Source of the DNA: Acidimicrobiaceae bacterium
GTDB taxonomy: Bacteria; Actinomycetota; Acidimicrobiia; Acidimicrobiales; Poriferisodalaceae
Direction: 5' to 3'
Assembly: GCA_002722565.1 (NCBI GenBank)
Contig: PBMG01000014.1
Location: 1-46,661, forward strand
Length of the DNA: 46,661 nucleotides
In this document: positions 27,428 through 36,387 of the stretch, piece after piece
Layout: each line of letters opens with the position of its first letter
Numbering within the stretch: position 1 is the stretch's first letter
Position numbers and translations under genes: made by a program
Notes under the pieces: model-generated
The model's input: the letters and a program-made list of their open reading frames with translations, nothing else
What the model was told of the DNA's origin: nothing
The model's database searches: none

Positions 27428-28630
27428 ATGGCGACAACTATTCAACGTGAAGGTCTACCTACGCGGGAGATGCATGAGGTCCATAGGATCGATCATGAAG
27501 GTGCAGTAGACGCCGACGGTCACATTCTTGAACCACCCGATCTTTGGGATGAGTACCTGGAGTCCAAGTACAAGGACCGAGCGCTGAGGATTCGTTTGGA
27601 CGAAGACGGGCTCGAAGAGCTGGAAATTGGAGGTGAGCGCAGCACAATGAGCCGCCGAGGTTTTCCTGCAACTTTGGGCGCGATGGGGGCATCTGACCTA
27701 GCTGATATACAACGAAACCCTGACAGGACTTACCTTCACGAAGCTCCTTTTGGGTCAATGGATCCAGCTCAGAGACTTGAGGTAATGGATGCCGAGAATC
27801 TCGATGCTGCCATTATTTATACGACTGTGGGTCTGTTGTGGGAAGCCGAATTAGAAGATCCCGAGCTAAGCCAGGCATACACGCGTGCCTATAACCGGTG
27901 GGTAGCGGATTTTTGTCGGGATAGCGGAAATCGACTTATCGCTTCTGCCCACCTTTCGTTGAGCGATCCCGAGGCCGCGGCTGCGGAACTTCGGCGAGCC
28001 GTCAATGACGGAGCCAAAGGTTGTTATGTAGCTCCTTTTACCCATGGCGCCATGCCTCTCGGGCATCCAGATAATGACGTTGTCTTCGCGACGGCCCAGG
28101 AGCTCGAGGTTCCTTTTGCGATACACCCGACATTCGAACCTCAGTGGACTAAGGGTGGCCGTATGGGGACTTGGGAGAACGTGAAGCAGCTGCGCCTAAC
28201 GGCATCAGTGACTGCGTCCGATGGGGTCCGCCATCAATTCACCACCATGTTTGATTACGGAGTTTTCGATAAATTCCCAGACCTGAAAGTTTTGGTTCTC
28301 GAATCAGGTGGTGGCTGGATTGGATACTGGCTAGACCGTATCGACGCCGTTTACGGTCATACTTTCGTCGGAACTCGGGTTCCACTTGAGATGAAGCCGA
28401 GTGAATATTTTATGCGTCAGATCTGGATTAGTTGTGACCCTGATGAACGCACAATTCCCTCATTGGCTGAGCGTTTCGGGTATGACCGCTTCATGTGGGC
28501 ATCAGACTTCCCCCATGCTGATCACACGCCGGAATATGTTCACGATCTCAATCAGTTAGTTGATATGTTCCCCGAAAAGCACCGTCAAGCTTTTGTCGGC
28601 GGCAATGCGAGAAATCTTTTTGGAATCTAA
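27428..28630 (+). CDS. Amidohydrolase 2 family metal-dependent hydrolase (ACMSD-like)
   Basis: Predicted 400 residues from ATG 27428. It begins with a short charged lead, then VDADGHILEPPDLWDEYL, the metal-binding region of this family. Later landmarks are FAIHPTFEPQW, LVLESGGGWIGYWLDR and the C-terminal metal aspartate in WASDFPHADH. The family includes decarboxylases and hydrolases acting on aromatic or ring-derived acids such as ACMS decarboxylase. The upstream GGGGAACAGC can serve as a ribosome site. A second member of the same family sits at 40013. The substrate is unknown. Confidence 0.9.
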   Translation: MATTIQREGLPTREMHEVHRIDHEGAVDADGHILEPPDLWDEYLESKYKDRALRIRLDEDGLEELEIGGERSTMSRRGFPATLGAMGASDLADIQRNPDRTYLHEAPFGSMDPAQRLEVMDAENLDAAIIYTTVGLLWEAELEDPELSQAYTRAYNRWVADFCRDSGNRLIASAHLSLSDPEAAAAELRRAVNDGAKGCYVAPFTHGAMPLGHPDNDVVFATAQELEVPFAIHPTFEPQWTKGGRMGTWENVKQLRLTASVTASDGVRHQFTTMFDYGVFDKFPDLKVLVLESGGGWIGYWLDRIDAVYGHTFVGTRVPLEMKPSEYFMRQIWISCDPDERTIPSLAERFGYDRFMWASDFPHADHTPEYVHDLNQLVDMFPEKHRQAFVGGNARNLFGI

Positions 28631-28641
28631 CTGTTCGCTAT

Positions 28642-29751
28642 TTAACAGGAGATGATCAAAACTCCAGATCGAGCTTTTGGGAAGAAGTAGGTGGATTTAG
28701 GGGGCATCACGAGGCTTCGGTCGGCCACGTCGAACACATCTCCAAGTTCAGCTGGCGCGAGTCGGATCGTCGCGGGACTATTGGATACTCCCGCACTAAA
28801 TGGCCGATAGGACATCCGAGGGTCATCAGCATCATGTATGCCAAAGAGTTCCGGCAATAACACGGTGTGAACGAACTCTGAGTCCAACCCCGTGATTTCT
28901 TTGCGTTCCGCCCAATACCATTCATCACCAAATCGGAGCCTCAGGACTCCTTTATCAACCGGCTTCGTCGATTCTGATTCCGATGATGTTCGAACATCGC
29001 ACCATTTTGACAATTCATCGATCGTCTTCCTTGGAAGAAATTCAAGTTCGTCAATGTCCCGGTCGAAACTCCCAATACAGAGTTCAGAAGGAGGAACGTA
29101 AGCCACAAGAAGGTGATCAAACTTTGCTTCGCGTGCTGCGGCTACTCGGTGGTGGCCGTCAATTATGTAGAGCTGCTCGAAGTCGATCACGAAGTCCGGG
29201 CTGATTTCCCAAAGAGACATTTCAGTGTCATCGGTTGCAACAAAGCTGGTTAGAAGTTCCGTTTTGTCGGACTCTTCTAACTTTCGAAGATCAAAGTCAT
29301 CTGAGCGTGAGGTGACCACAACCGGGCTTGACATCGAACGTGCTTGTCGGAAGTGGGCAGCCAACGCCTGCACCCTTCCCTGGTGAACAGCTTCATGTGG
29401 CATCGGACTGACCTCAGACAAGTCGATTGACCCAATGATTGATCTTTGGATTACGCCTTCAGCTTCAATTTTTTGAAGAAATAGCCGTGGCTCTGGCAGG
29501 GGCGTGTACGCCCCAGCTGTGATGAGCTCGCTCAGCGCAGAATTGCCCTCAGCAGCAAGTCGAACATGCTCTGTTGGGTGTCCGTGACTCGCGTCAGCTG
29601 ATCTCGTTACGTGAAGAAAAGAATAAACATGTTTCTCAAGATGCAGTTCTCGTTCTTGAGCAGTTAGCGAGTCGTACGGCGGCGGAACTACAGATGACGC
29701 CCAGCGGTCATCTATAACGGACGCGAGAATCGGTTGGATCACAATATTCAC
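28642..29751 (-). CDS. DUF1015 family protein (ParB-like/SerK-related)
   Basis: A 369-residue protein with the DUF1015 layout: VVPPPYDSLTAQER near the start, IGSIDLSEVSPMPHEAVHQGRV in the middle and the signature YIIDGHHRVAAAREAK. The DGHHR motif is ParB-like and is seen in free serine kinases (SerK) of archaea, which lends a possible small-molecule kinase role. The actual reaction in bacteria is not settled. It is followed on the same strand by no close partner but lies 20 bases after an MFS transporter gene. Confidence 0.82.
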   Translation of the reverse strand: MNIVIQPILASVIDDRWASSVVPPPYDSLTAQERELHLEKHVYSFLHVTRSADASHGHPTEHVRLAAEGNSALSELITAGAYTPLPEPRLFLQKIEAEGVIQRSIIGSIDLSEVSPMPHEAVHQGRVQALAAHFRQARSMSSPVVVTSRSDDFDLRKLEESDKTELLTSFVATDDTEMSLWEISPDFVIDFEQLYIIDGHHRVAAAREAKFDHLLVAYVPPSELCIGSFDRDIDELEFLPRKTIDELSKWCDVRTSSESESTKPVDKGVLRLRFGDEWYWAERKEITGLDSEFVHTVLLPELFGIHDADDPRMSYRPFSAGVSNSPATIRLAPAELGDVFDVADRSLVMPPKSTYFFPKARSGVLIISC

Positions 29752-29771
29752 CCCCTCTCAGAAGCTCGAAA

Positions 29772-31025
29772 CTAGTCCAGGTTACGGATAGCTGGAAACC
29801 CTAGGTGGGTCCAGCTCACGACTAGTAGTGAGATCGATCCGCAAATTGAAACCACATTCCCGGGACCAATTGATGATGCTGCCCACCCGAGACCTAGAGC
29901 TCCTAGGGGCATAAGACCAAACTGGACCAACAGATAGAGGCCCATAACTCTTCCCATAATTTCTTTGGGAGTGTTCGATTGGATAAGTCCTTGATTCATG
30001 GTGATGAAAAATCCTCCCGCCAAGCCCATAAGAAAGAAAAGGGCTAGTAGAAGTAAGAAAGATGATGCCTGCCCCATACAAATGACCAGCGTCGATCCGC
30101 ACATCATCGCTCGCTGAAACTTTCCACCTTTCCGCTTCATATCGCCTTTGCGCATAACGATGACAGATGTAATCGATATACCCACAGCCATAACCCCTAG
30201 GAGATAAGCCATATCTCCACTGTCACGCAGTAACTCTTCTTTTACTTTGGCCTGCATAGTGACCATCACTGCGGCGTTGACACTCACCGCAGCCATTGCG
30301 AGCAGCAGAAACAAAACCCTTAACTGAATATCGCCAGCAACGTGACGCAACGCTGATGCCGCTTCTTGGAGGAGTCTGCGTTTATTTGGCTCTTGAACCT
30401 TTGGTGTTTGCAATCGCCGCAGCACTCCAAGTGCCGCTACAAGCATGAATACCTGCAAAGCGTAAACGCCTTCGAAGCCGAAGAGGTCACCAGTGATTTT
30501 CACTAACGGGGCTGAAAGAATCATGCTGGTGGTCATCGCTAAAGCATTCAAAGCAACGGCATTCATGAGTAAACGACCAGGCACTAGAAGTGGAATTAGC
30601 GCCTGGCGAACCGGTTGGCCGAATGCTTGGGCGACCCCGGACAAGACAGACAAGACGAGCACCCATCCATAAGTCAGTCTGTCCACTCCCAATAAGACAA
30701 GCGTCGCTAGGACCACCACAAGCAGGCCTAATTGGCTGCGGAACAACAACGCACGTCCATCAACTCGGTCCGCGAGCACTCCAGCTTGCATAACGATAAA
30801 GGCCACAGGGATGCCGAGCATGAAGACCGCCAGCCCTTGACTCGTCTCGTCGCCTCCAAGCCCGTCTAATACAAGCCATCCGACAGCAAAGCGTTGAGCG
30901 TTACTGACAAACATGTAAACCAGATTGTTGATCCACAGGCGCCTGTAGTCAGGAACGGACAGAGCATTCTTGGGTTCTTCGTCAGAGCTCGACTGAGATT
31001 GGTCGGCATCACCCGTATTGTTCAC
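29772..31025 (-). CDS. Major facilitator superfamily transporter (DHA3/EntS-like)
   Basis: About 417 residues with roughly twelve hydrophobic helices. The N-terminal cytosolic part reads LSVPDYRRLWINNLVYMFVSNAQRFAVGWLV, then the loop GVLADRVDGRALLF, typical of the D-R-x-G motif A of DHA3-type drug or siderophore exporters. I prefer GTG 31025; an upstream TTG at 31121 would add 32 residues of low-complexity sequence and overlap the SDR gene. The cargo is not evident. The gene follows an SDR gene in the same direction and could export a product of local metabolism. Confidence 0.85.
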   Translation of the reverse strand: MNNTGDADQSQSSSDEEPKNALSVPDYRRLWINNLVYMFVSNAQRFAVGWLVLDGLGGDETSQGLAVFMLGIPVAFIVMQAGVLADRVDGRALLFRSQLGLLVVVLATLVLLGVDRLTYGWVLVLSVLSGVAQAFGQPVRQALIPLLVPGRLLMNAVALNALAMTTSMILSAPLVKITGDLFGFEGVYALQVFMLVAALGVLRRLQTPKVQEPNKRRLLQEAASALRHVAGDIQLRVLFLLLAMAAVSVNAAVMVTMQAKVKEELLRDSGDMAYLLGVMAVGISITSVIVMRKGDMKRKGGKFQRAMMCGSTLVICMGQASSFLLLLALFFLMGLAGGFFITMNQGLIQSNTPKEIMGRVMGLYLLVQFGLMPLGALGLGWAASSIGPGNVVSICGSISLLVVSWTHLGFPAIRNLD

Positions 31026-31089
31026 CTCAGGATTCTCGCCTGCTAAGAGCGGTAAACCTCCATCTGTATAGATCTTTCTTAAAGTTTGG

Positions 31090-31884
31090 TCACCGCAAGT
31101 GGTCTGGCCGAGGATCAGCAAGTCGTCCTAGGGGAGACTGCGCCCTCAAACCTCCGTCGACCACTATTGCCTCTCCACTCACAAACGAGGACTCGTCACT
31201 AGCAAGCCACAATGCAGCACTCGCAATCTCATCGGGACGACCTAATCGACCGATGGCATGAGCACGCAAATTAACTTCCAAAGCAGTCGGATCTTCCATC
31301 ATTCGCATAACAGGCGGCGTTTCGATGGTGCCAGGGCATATAGCGTTAACCCGAATACCATCACTCGCATGGTCCGTGCTCATTGCCCTGGTGAGGTTGA
31401 TCACAGCTGCTTTACTGGCGGCGTAAACAACTGCTCCCCCATCGCCATGAAGCCCTGAAATGGAAGCAGTGTTGATAATGGAGCCACCTCCTGATCTCAA
31501 CATCGCGGGAATAGCAAATTTCCCTCCTAGGAAGACCGAACGGACATTAACCCCCATCACTAAATCCCAGTCATCTACCTGTAAATCAACAACGGTGCCC
31601 GGGCGTAGGGTTCCGGCATTGTTAAACATGACATCTAATCGGCCATATTGAGAAACAGTTCTCTCAACCAAAGACTCGACTGATTCAGATATTGAAACAT
31701 CGACCTCTATTGCAGTAGCGTGTCCGCCCTCTTCGTTAATTTGGGCTGCAACGGCTTCTGCTTTTCTGAGTCGCATGTCAGCAACAATCACTGCGGCCCC
31801 TTCTCTAGCGAAACGGAATGAACTTGCTTCACCTATGCCGGACCCACCTCCGGTCACAATGGCTATTTTGTCCTTCAAAAGCAT
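31090..31884 (-). CDS. Short-chain dehydrogenase/reductase (SDR)
   Basis: A 264-residue classical SDR. It has TGGGSGIGEAS for NAD(P), NNAGTLRPG, NTASISGL with the catalytic serine, and YAASK with Tyr and Lys. The C-terminus has CPGTIETPPVM and GEAIVVDGGLRAQ. Its architecture and sequence are close to the SDR at 25672 but with different detail, so they are probably paralogues. The ATG at 31884 has a GAGGGAG sequence about 5 bases upstream. The start is firm, the substrate unknown. Confidence 0.93.
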   Translation of the reverse strand: MLLKDKIAIVTGGGSGIGEASSFRFAREGAAVIVADMRLRKAEAVAAQINEEGGHATAIEVDVSISESVESLVERTVSQYGRLDVMFNNAGTLRPGTVVDLQVDDWDLVMGVNVRSVFLGGKFAIPAMLRSGGGSIINTASISGLHGDGGAVVYAASKAAVINLTRAMSTDHASDGIRVNAICPGTIETPPVMRMMEDPTALEVNLRAHAIGRLGRPDEIASAALWLASDESSFVSGEAIVVDGGLRAQSPLGRLADPRPDHLR

Positions 31885-31965
31885 TTACTCTCCCTCAAAG
31901 CTGAGACGGCGCGAATCTAGTGGCTGTAAGGTCGTACGCGCGAGAACTACGGACTGGAGCGAACT

Positions 31966-32862
31966 TTGGCAAGCCCTGAATATCATCGGATCAGAGACAT
32001 CATTGCTTCTCGAAGAGTTTCGAGCGATCGCCCTATCAATCTTGAAAAGTTCCGGGCGAATATGGAAATAACAGCTCGCGATCTTCCTGGCGGAGTGTCT
32101 GGGACCATGGTCGATGCCGGAGGAGTTCCTGCTGAACTGCAAATGACGCCTGACGCAGAGAATCTCATTATTTATTTCCATGGAGGAGGGTATATAGGAG
32201 GCTCCATCGCAAGCCACCGGAATTTGACTGGGAACCTTGCTCTTCAGTCTCGATCCAGAGTTTTGTCTGTTGAGTATCGACTTGCACCCGAACATCCTCA
32301 TCCCGCGGCTGTAGAAGACGCCGTAACTAGCTACCAGTGGGCTCTGAGCGAAGGCTACGAACCTCATAACATCGCCCTGGCAGGCGACTCAGCGGGTGGC
32401 GGTCTGACAGCAGCCTGTTTACTCGCACTTAGGAATAAGCAACTTCCGATGCCTGCTACCGGCGTTCTGATCTCGCCCTGGTTAGATATGTCCCTGACTG
32501 GCGAGACAATGGTTAGCAATGACGAACGGGATTCATCAATCTCTGCGATGTCGATGCCTCGGACTCGCGAGCTGTTCGTTTCCGAAGCGCAGATAAAGGA
32601 TCCTTTAGCATCCCCGCTAGAGGCTGATCTGGAGGGACTTCCTCCCCTTTTAATCCAGGTCGGAGATGAGGAGATTCTTTTGTCTGACAGCGAACGGTTT
32701 AACAAAAAGGCGATACAGGCAGGAGTCGAAGTTGAATTAAGGGTGTGGCCCGAAATGTTTCACGTTTGGCATGCATGCGTTGGCTTGTTCGAAGAAGCGA
32801 AACTAGCGATTGACGAGATGGCCCAGTTCATCTGGAAGAACACCAAAGGACAAAGTCACTAA
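31966..32862 (+). CDS. HSL-family alpha/beta hydrolase (esterase)
   Basis: A 298-residue hormone-sensitive-lipase-type esterase. It has the oxyanion motif HGGG (72-75), VEYRLAPEHPHPAAVEDA, the nucleophile GDSAGGG with S142, a probable acid residue near E236 in GDEEILLSD and H266 in MFHVWHA. The use of Glu in the acid position is seen in this family. Start is TTG 31966 with GGAG about 7 bases upstream. It probably hydrolyses short acyl esters. It lies between divergent and convergent neighbours and is likely a single-gene unit. Confidence 0.92.
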   Translation: MASPEYHRIRDIIASRRVSSDRPINLEKFRANMEITARDLPGGVSGTMVDAGGVPAELQMTPDAENLIIYFHGGGYIGGSIASHRNLTGNLALQSRSRVLSVEYRLAPEHPHPAAVEDAVTSYQWALSEGYEPHNIALAGDSAGGGLTAACLLALRNKQLPMPATGVLISPWLDMSLTGETMVSNDERDSSISAMSMPRTRELFVSEAQIKDPLASPLEADLEGLPPLLIQVGDEEILLSDSERFNKKAIQAGVEVELRVWPEMFHVWHACVGLFEEAKLAIDEMAQFIWKNTKGQSH

Positions 32863-32881
32863 AAGTTACTGATCCGAATAT

Positions 32882-35161
32882 CTATTCGGGTGGTGTCGTC
32901 CGGATCACCCCGGCCTGCACCAAAGTCAGGTAGTCCGATCGGCTGATCTCCGCCAAGTCGAGTGCTGCATAGTCGTTATGTTCTCCCATTGTCGCAGCGG
33001 GACGACGCATGGTGGCTGGAGTCAAAGAAAGGCGAGAGGCAAATCTTGGCCACACATGTGTGCCTGCTTCAGCGTGTGTAAGCGGAACGAAGAAGCCAAG
33101 ACTCGCTAATTGTGGGTCGTTGACCACCTCGCCCGCGTCAAGCACGGCACCAGCTGGAACACCTGCTTCTTGGAGATCTTTCATCAGTGTCCGGTCATGG
33201 CGTTCTGCGGTGAAAGACGAAAGTCGCTCGTCAAGTTCGTCATGCCTGCGCCATCTCTCGTCAACTTGGAGGTGTCGCAAGTCGGTCCAGCCAGTTATCT
33301 CGCAAAGTCCGTGCCAGGATGCGTCATCGACGACAGCTATGGCGATCCATCGGTCGTGACCAGCGCATGGGTAGACCCCTTGAGGAGCTCGACCTGGTCG
33401 TCGATTTCCCCATCTTTGAGGCGGTCCGTCTGTCTGGGCGGTAACAACATGCTGGCCAATCATATTTATGGCTGTTTCCGCTTGAGCTACCTCAATCGTT
33501 TGCCCCTTCAAACCACAACATTGGCCATCAAGTAGGGCAACCAAGGTGGCAGCCGCAGCGTGAAGCCCAGCAGTCGGGTCGGGCCAGGCAATGCCACATT
33601 TCCAGGGAATTTCATTGCGATATCCGGTCAACCAAGTGTGGCCCGCGTGGCCGTCAATTGTGGGGCCATACGCAACCCAGTCTTTATTCGGCCCTGATCT
33701 GCCGTATCCAGGCATCGTCACATAGGTTAAGTCAGGGTTGTGTTTCTTAAGAACAGTTTCGTCCAAACCAAAGTTGGGCATAACCCTCGGAGCGAAGTTT
33801 TCGATTACAACGTCTACTTTCGGGAGCATCTTTAGAAAAAAGTCTCGACCCTCTTTTTTGTCAAGTTCAACAACAGTTGAAAGTTTGTTGTTGGCGTATT
33901 TGTTGTGAAAGCCGGTTCTATTCCAAGGTCTCTCGCCCGCTTCATTGTTCGGAAAGAAGTGTGTCGAGTCCACATAGCTTTGCGGAACTTCGAGTGGTGT
34001 TCGAGTCCAAGGAACCTCAGCCATCAGAACCTCAGCTCCTAGATCGGCGAGAATTCGAGCTGCTAGCGGGCCTGCCCATACGCGGGTCATGTCCAACATC
34101 CGAAAGCCTGTTAAAGGTCCATCTTTGAGCTGATCTAATGCCTCGTTACCAGATGACAACTTCCCATCTTTGTTCTTGGTCCCAATTTGCCACTCATGGT
34201 GGCTCATACGGAACGGAGGACCTGGGATACGAACTCCGTGATCATCTGAGTTCCAAAAATCTCGTTCTTGAAGGTGTGGGTCGTCGAATAGGTCTCCGAG
34301 TGTCGATATGGGTGCTACGGGTAGCCGCAAGGCTTGGAATAGCTCAACCAATTCGTCTCGTTGCTGCGTTTTCAGAAAGGGAACTAATGCACCATCAAGA
34401 AGGTCTTGGTCTGTCATAACGTCGTAAATGGTGTCAACGTCATCGCGTTCCAGAAGAGCAGTTAAACCTGTGACTTCCAATAGCCGCTCCATCTGGTCGC
34501 TTTGGCTGATAGCTAATCCGATCCAACCATCCGCGCATTCGTAGGCTCCAATGGGAGTCCCCGGTCCGCTGTATCGGTTTCCCATACGATTCAGGATGGC
34601 GCCGTTGTGTGTATAGCGGAGAAGACTGAACTGGTGTAGCGCAGCAATAACTTCCTGGTGCGAAGTTTCAACTACTTGACCTTGTCCTGTCCGAGCGCGG
34701 GTCATAAGGGCACCAAGCGCTCCTATAAATCCAGTCACGCCAGCAGCCATGTGGACCAAGTCGGGAACACCATTCAAAGGTTCTCTCTCCGGGCTGCCGC
34801 TAAGCCTCAAATGTCCTGCAATTGCGGCATCGACCAAGTCCGTTGATCTCCAGTTCGAATAAGGGCCGTGAGAAGCGAATGGCGAAATCCGCAGGACGAT
34901 TTGTTGAGGGTTACAAGGCTCGAAGAGCGACGTTAACGGATCATTACTGGAAGATTGAATGACCACGTCGGCGCTCTCGGTTGCGTCGACATCTACTAAA
35001 TGTTTTGACGCGTCAAAGAATGCGTTAGCTCCTGAAGCACGATCATCCCTGTGTACATGAACTTCGCTGCCATAGTCAGCAAAAAGTTTGCCGACGTAAG
35101 CTCCGGCCACCGAGTCACCCATTTCCATCACAAGAAGCGATCCAAGCGCTGTGCTGGTCAC
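32882..35161 (-). CDS. Double-domain class III (CaiB/BaiF) CoA-transferase
   Basis: About 759 residues, nearly twice the usual 400, with two successive CaiB/BaiF units. The first includes VPDLVHMAAGVTGFIGALGAL and TGQGQVVETSH; the second starts about residue 350 at FRMLDMTRVWAGPLAARILADLGAEV and has WPDPTAGLHAAAATLVALLDG. Each has an aspartate at the expected catalytic position. The start is set at GTG 35161, which overlaps the upstream stop as GTGA; the longer open frame would run into that gene. It follows a single-domain CoA-transferase and probably works with it. Confidence 0.88.
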   Translation of the reverse strand: MTSTALGSLLVMEMGDSVAGAYVGKLFADYGSEVHVHRDDRASGANAFFDASKHLVDVDATESADVVIQSSSNDPLTSLFEPCNPQQIVLRISPFASHGPYSNWRSTDLVDAAIAGHLRLSGSPEREPLNGVPDLVHMAAGVTGFIGALGALMTRARTGQGQVVETSHQEVIAALHQFSLLRYTHNGAILNRMGNRYSGPGTPIGAYECADGWIGLAISQSDQMERLLEVTGLTALLERDDVDTIYDVMTDQDLLDGALVPFLKTQQRDELVELFQALRLPVAPISTLGDLFDDPHLQERDFWNSDDHGVRIPGPPFRMSHHEWQIGTKNKDGKLSSGNEALDQLKDGPLTGFRMLDMTRVWAGPLAARILADLGAEVLMAEVPWTRTPLEVPQSYVDSTHFFPNNEAGERPWNRTGFHNKYANNKLSTVVELDKKEGRDFFLKMLPKVDVVIENFAPRVMPNFGLDETVLKKHNPDLTYVTMPGYGRSGPNKDWVAYGPTIDGHAGHTWLTGYRNEIPWKCGIAWPDPTAGLHAAAATLVALLDGQCCGLKGQTIEVAQAETAINMIGQHVVTAQTDGPPQRWGNRRPGRAPQGVYPCAGHDRWIAIAVVDDASWHGLCEITGWTDLRHLQVDERWRRHDELDERLSSFTAERHDRTLMKDLQEAGVPAGAVLDAGEVVNDPQLASLGFFVPLTHAEAGTHVWPRFASRLSLTPATMRRPAATMGEHNDYAALDLAEISRSDYLTLVQAGVIRTTPPE

Positions 35162-36354
35162 GGGATAACTCCTGATTCCTTCATTTCGATGATGCGCTCC
35201 CAATCAATGCCTAGTTCGTTGAGTACGAGCTCTGTATCTTGGCCCAGTGAGGGAGACCCGTTCGAAACTTCCCACTCTGTGACCGAGAAATCAATCGGCG
35301 AAGCGACCATTTCTACCGTCTCTGCGTCATCTGTGCTCACCTGGACCCAGCAACCAGCCGCTCTACTTTGTGGATCGGCCAATAATTCGATACTGGACTG
35401 AACTGGGGCCCACCAAACATCTTTTTCATCAAAAATTCGGCCCCATTCATCACGCTCTTTCGTAAGAAGAATCGCGTCGATCTCAGCAGTAAGAACTGCC
35501 GAATGTTCCATCCGGGTTTCGATTCCTGAGAAACGTTCTTCCTGAAGCCATTCTGGGACTCCTAAAGCCTCAACAACCTGCGGCCAGTGTCGGTCCCCTT
35601 CCAGACCCAGCATCCACAGCCACCTACCGTCGGAACATTTGTAGCAATTGATTAGCGGGTTCGGTTGTTCATCGCGGCCTCTGACGATGATGTCATCACC
35701 TGTAGCTGCGGTCACGTTGTGATCCCAACCCAACATATAAGTTCCAATTCGCATCAGCGAAGTTTCAACCAGTTGACCTTCGCCACTTTTTTCCCGGTGG
35801 AATAAGGCCGCAGATATGCCCGCTACAGCTCCTAGGCCGGTCATGTGATCCCCCATTCCTCCTCGCTGCACTGGGGGAATATCTTGACCGGAGCTCAGTG
35901 CGTGCGCGATGCCCGAACGAGACCAAAAAGCACCAATATCGTAGGCCTGTCTATTGGCTTCTTCTCCGCGGAGCGACATACCTGTAACGCTTGCGTATAT
36001 AAGTTTGGGATACCGGCGACACAGTGTTTCGTGGTCCAAGCCGAGACGTTCAAGACCTGCCGGCCTGTAGTTACTAACGAACACATCAGCTTTTTCTATG
36101 AGGAGATGCATCGCTTCTATCCCCGCTGGAGTTCGGAGATCTATGGCAACGCTTCTTTTACCTCTGTTATCTAAGTCAAAAGGTGGGTGACTGTCTCCCG
36201 GAAACAACCATTCGAGTCCCCTGAAAGGATCACCCTCATGGGGTTCAACTTTGATGACATCGGCTCCCCAATCAGCCAGAATCCCGCCACATGCAGGTCC
36301 AGCCACCCATAGTCCTAGTTCTACGACACGCACTCCTTGCATAGGCCCGGGCAT
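35158..36354 (-). CDS. Class III CoA-transferase (CaiB/BaiF family)
   Basis: A 398-residue formyl-CoA-transferase-like enzyme. It begins GVRVVELGLWVAGPACGGILADWGADVIKVE, the family Rossmann start. The catalytic aspartate is D169 in GGMGDHMTG, the same number as in oxalate-type formyl-CoA transferase. It moves CoA from a donor acyl-CoA to a free acid. Its stop overlaps the double-domain transferase, and an amidohydrolase plus acyl-CoA ligase lie upstream on the same strand, suggesting a catabolic operon of four genes. Confidence 0.92.
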   Translation of the reverse strand: MPGPMQGVRVVELGLWVAGPACGGILADWGADVIKVEPHEGDPFRGLEWLFPGDSHPPFDLDNRGKRSVAIDLRTPAGIEAMHLLIEKADVFVSNYRPAGLERLGLDHETLCRRYPKLIYASVTGMSLRGEEANRQAYDIGAFWSRSGIAHALSSGQDIPPVQRGGMGDHMTGLGAVAGISAALFHREKSGEGQLVETSLMRIGTYMLGWDHNVTAATGDDIIVRGRDEQPNPLINCYKCSDGRWLWMLGLEGDRHWPQVVEALGVPEWLQEERFSGIETRMEHSAVLTAEIDAILLTKERDEWGRIFDEKDVWWAPVQSSIELLADPQSRAAGCWVQVSTDDAETVEMVASPIDFSVTEWEVSNGSPSLGQDTELVLNELGIDWERIIEMKESGVIP

Positions 36355-36387
36355 TTAGTCACTCTCCTCCCTGATGCGGGATCGTAG

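Noticed and set aside
31885..32367. 160-residue minus-strand frame
   Set aside because: It is antisense to the clear HSL esterase and has no family features.
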